The notes beneath the pieces are model-generated. The model ran no database searches. It was not told the DNA's origin and saw nothing but the letters and a program-made list of their open reading frames with translations. A DNA stretch of 49,191 nucleotides from an uncultured Bacteroidales bacterium (GTDB lineage Bacteria > Bacteroidota > Bacteroidia > Bacteroidales > UBA3663): the NCBI GenBank assembly GCA_937899265.1, contig CALBPV010000078.1:1-49191 (forward strand), written 5' to 3'. Positions 48,405 through 49,191 of this stretch are shown here, piece after piece. Both the position numbers and the translations under genes were made by a program. Each line of letters starts with the position of its first letter. The stretch's first letter is position 1.

Positions 48405-49031
48405 TCAGTGCAGATATTCGATTTTCACTACGATTTTTCTCACCGTTTCGGGTCGGTTGCCTATCTGGCAGGGTCTGTGGATGTCACCCGGGAAGAAGAG
48501 GAAGAACCGTCCGGGCGTCGAGTTGGCCTGATAGTAGTTGTCCTTCTCAGGCTCGCGCAGGCGGAAATTCTGTACGTCCTTCTTTTCGCTGTACTCGTTG
48601 ATGGGCTCCAGCAGCGTCGTGTCGCGCACCATTCCATAGCGTTCGGCACCGGTCACGTCCCACTGCAGGTCGATGTGTTCGCGGTGCTGTTCAAACTTGC
48701 ATTTGTCTATCGGCCTCAATTCCAAGTCCTGGATATGGGCGGTTGCGTGGCTCCACGTCATCACATTCTTTTGGGCCGGCAGAGCGGCGGCTTGGGAGTG
48801 GACAGATGCCAGCCAGACAAAAATGCTGTCATACATGGCCGGAGCCTTCTGATATTGGTCGTAAAAAGTGGCCACATCCATCGCCTCATAGCCTTCCACC
48901 GGGAAACCCTGTTGCCAGGTTTTGCCCTCATACCAAGTGTAGGCCTTCGAGGCGGCGTTCTTGTGTGTGCCGCACGAGGCAAGTGCCAATAAGGCGACCC
49001 CCGTCAGGGTCAGAATTGAAAGATTTTTCAT
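48405..49031 (-). CDS. YhcH/YjgK/YiaL-family (DUF386) lipoprotein
   Basis: The 208-residue protein has a lipoprotein signal (LALASC, Cys 20) followed by the DUF386 beta-barrel domain. FEQHREHIDLQWDVTGAE and FFLFFPGDIHRPC match the metal-binding cupin-like core of YhcH/YjgK/YiaL and EbgC proteins. VRKIVVKIEYLH matches the family's last strand. E. coli members are cytoplasmic and linked to sugar catabolism; an exported copy suggests work on periplasmic sugars, but this is inference. It is a single-gene unit. Confidence 0.85.
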   Translation of the reverse strand: MKNLSILTLTGVALLALASCGTHKNAASKAYTWYEGKTWQQGFPVEGYEAMDVATFYDQYQKAPAMYDSIFVWLASVHSQAAALPAQKNVMTWSHATAHIQDLELRPIDKCKFEQHREHIDLQWDVTGAERYGMVRDTTLLEPINEYSEKKDVQNFRLREPEKDNYYQANSTPGRFFLFFPGDIHRPCQIGNRPETVRKIVVKIEYLH

Positions 49032-49055
49032 TGCTTAAAAGGGTTTGTTTGGGTG

Positions 49056-49063
49056 CAAAGATA
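49056..49063 (-). promoter_or_regulatory. -7 element of the YhcH-family gene
   Basis: TATCTTTG (49063-49056, minus strand) lies 24 bp before the ATG at 49031. TTCG at 49086-49083 is a possible weak -33 box at 19 bp. Confidence 0.6.
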
Positions 49064-49103
49064 AGGAATATTTTCGGAAATGCGAAAAATTTCGGCAAAA
49101 AAC

Positions 49104-49134
49104 TTGCATCTCTCTGATTTTTTTCTTATCTTTG
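49104..49134 (+). promoter_or_regulatory. Promoter pointing out of the window
   Basis: TTG 49104-49106 and TATCTTTG 49127-49134 are spaced by 20 bp and read rightwards. The gene it serves begins beyond the right edge. Confidence 0.6.
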
Positions 49135-49191
49135 CCCCGACTTTTCGGTTTCCGGCATCATTTTCCGACCGTTACGGAGGCAGCAAAGTCA

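Overview
The window looks like a chromosomal segment from a member of the Bacteroidota, most likely order Bacteroidales and perhaps a Prevotellaceae-like species. The evidence is the repeated promoter pattern TTTG, a spacer of about 19-21 bp, then TAnnTTTG. Supporting signs are an exbB / membrane protein / exbD / exbD cluster, a DUF5686-type outer-membrane protein, a RluA-type enzyme with a long N-terminal extension, and many short lipoprotein signal peptides. Species cannot be fixed from the sequence alone. No phage, insertion sequence, CRISPR array or rRNA was seen. Two tRNA genes are present.

Layout, left to right. 1-1,100: end of an unknown gene, an AT-rich CPBP protease gene, and a repeat-rich tail with a terminator. 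1,115-7,460: housekeeping genes miaB (-), ligA, proB and a Zur/Fur-like regulator (+), and a secreted endonuclease/phosphatase-family protein (-). 7,460-16,110: mainly central metabolism on the + strand: pckA, a Crp/Fnr-type regulator, lysS, gpsA, pgi, a HAD phosphatase, tRNA-Arg and ubiE/menG. 16,110-17,000: a gene-poor stretch with tRNA-Thr (-) and a candidate structured RNA of about 400 nt (-). 17,019-18,923: an orphan metal-binding lipoprotein or anchored protein, a tiny lipoprotein and rsmD, followed by a candidate small RNA of about 107 nt (+).

19,152-30,577 (all -): nadE with an unrecognised helical-repeat protein, gluQ, a pectinesterase-like lipoprotein, a RluA-family pseudouridine synthase, and an L-rhamnose block rhaB-rhaT-rhaD that lacks the isomerase. 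30,965-34,460 (-): lptG-type permease, typA/bipA and a small lipoprotein. Then ndk (+), a ClC channel and tsaC (-), an ABC-F protein (+), a run of DUF5686-rsgA-frr-pyrH (-), the ExbB/ExbD energy-transduction operon (-), tatD with a YD-repeat lipoprotein (-), and a YhcH/YjgK-family lipoprotein (-). A divergent promoter at the right edge points out of the window.

Most genes are ordinary housekeeping genes. The signals most worth a second look are non-coding: the two putative RNAs at 16,113-16,514 (-) and about 19,030-19,138 (+), each with a family-type promoter, predicted helices and an intrinsic terminator but no convincing ORF. Other points are paired palindromes at the Crp-family gene's start site, face-to-face miaB/ligA promoters, and several family members with changed catalytic residues (pectinesterase, ClC, second ABC-F domain). 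All assignments come from reading the sequence and family knowledge; no database search was run.
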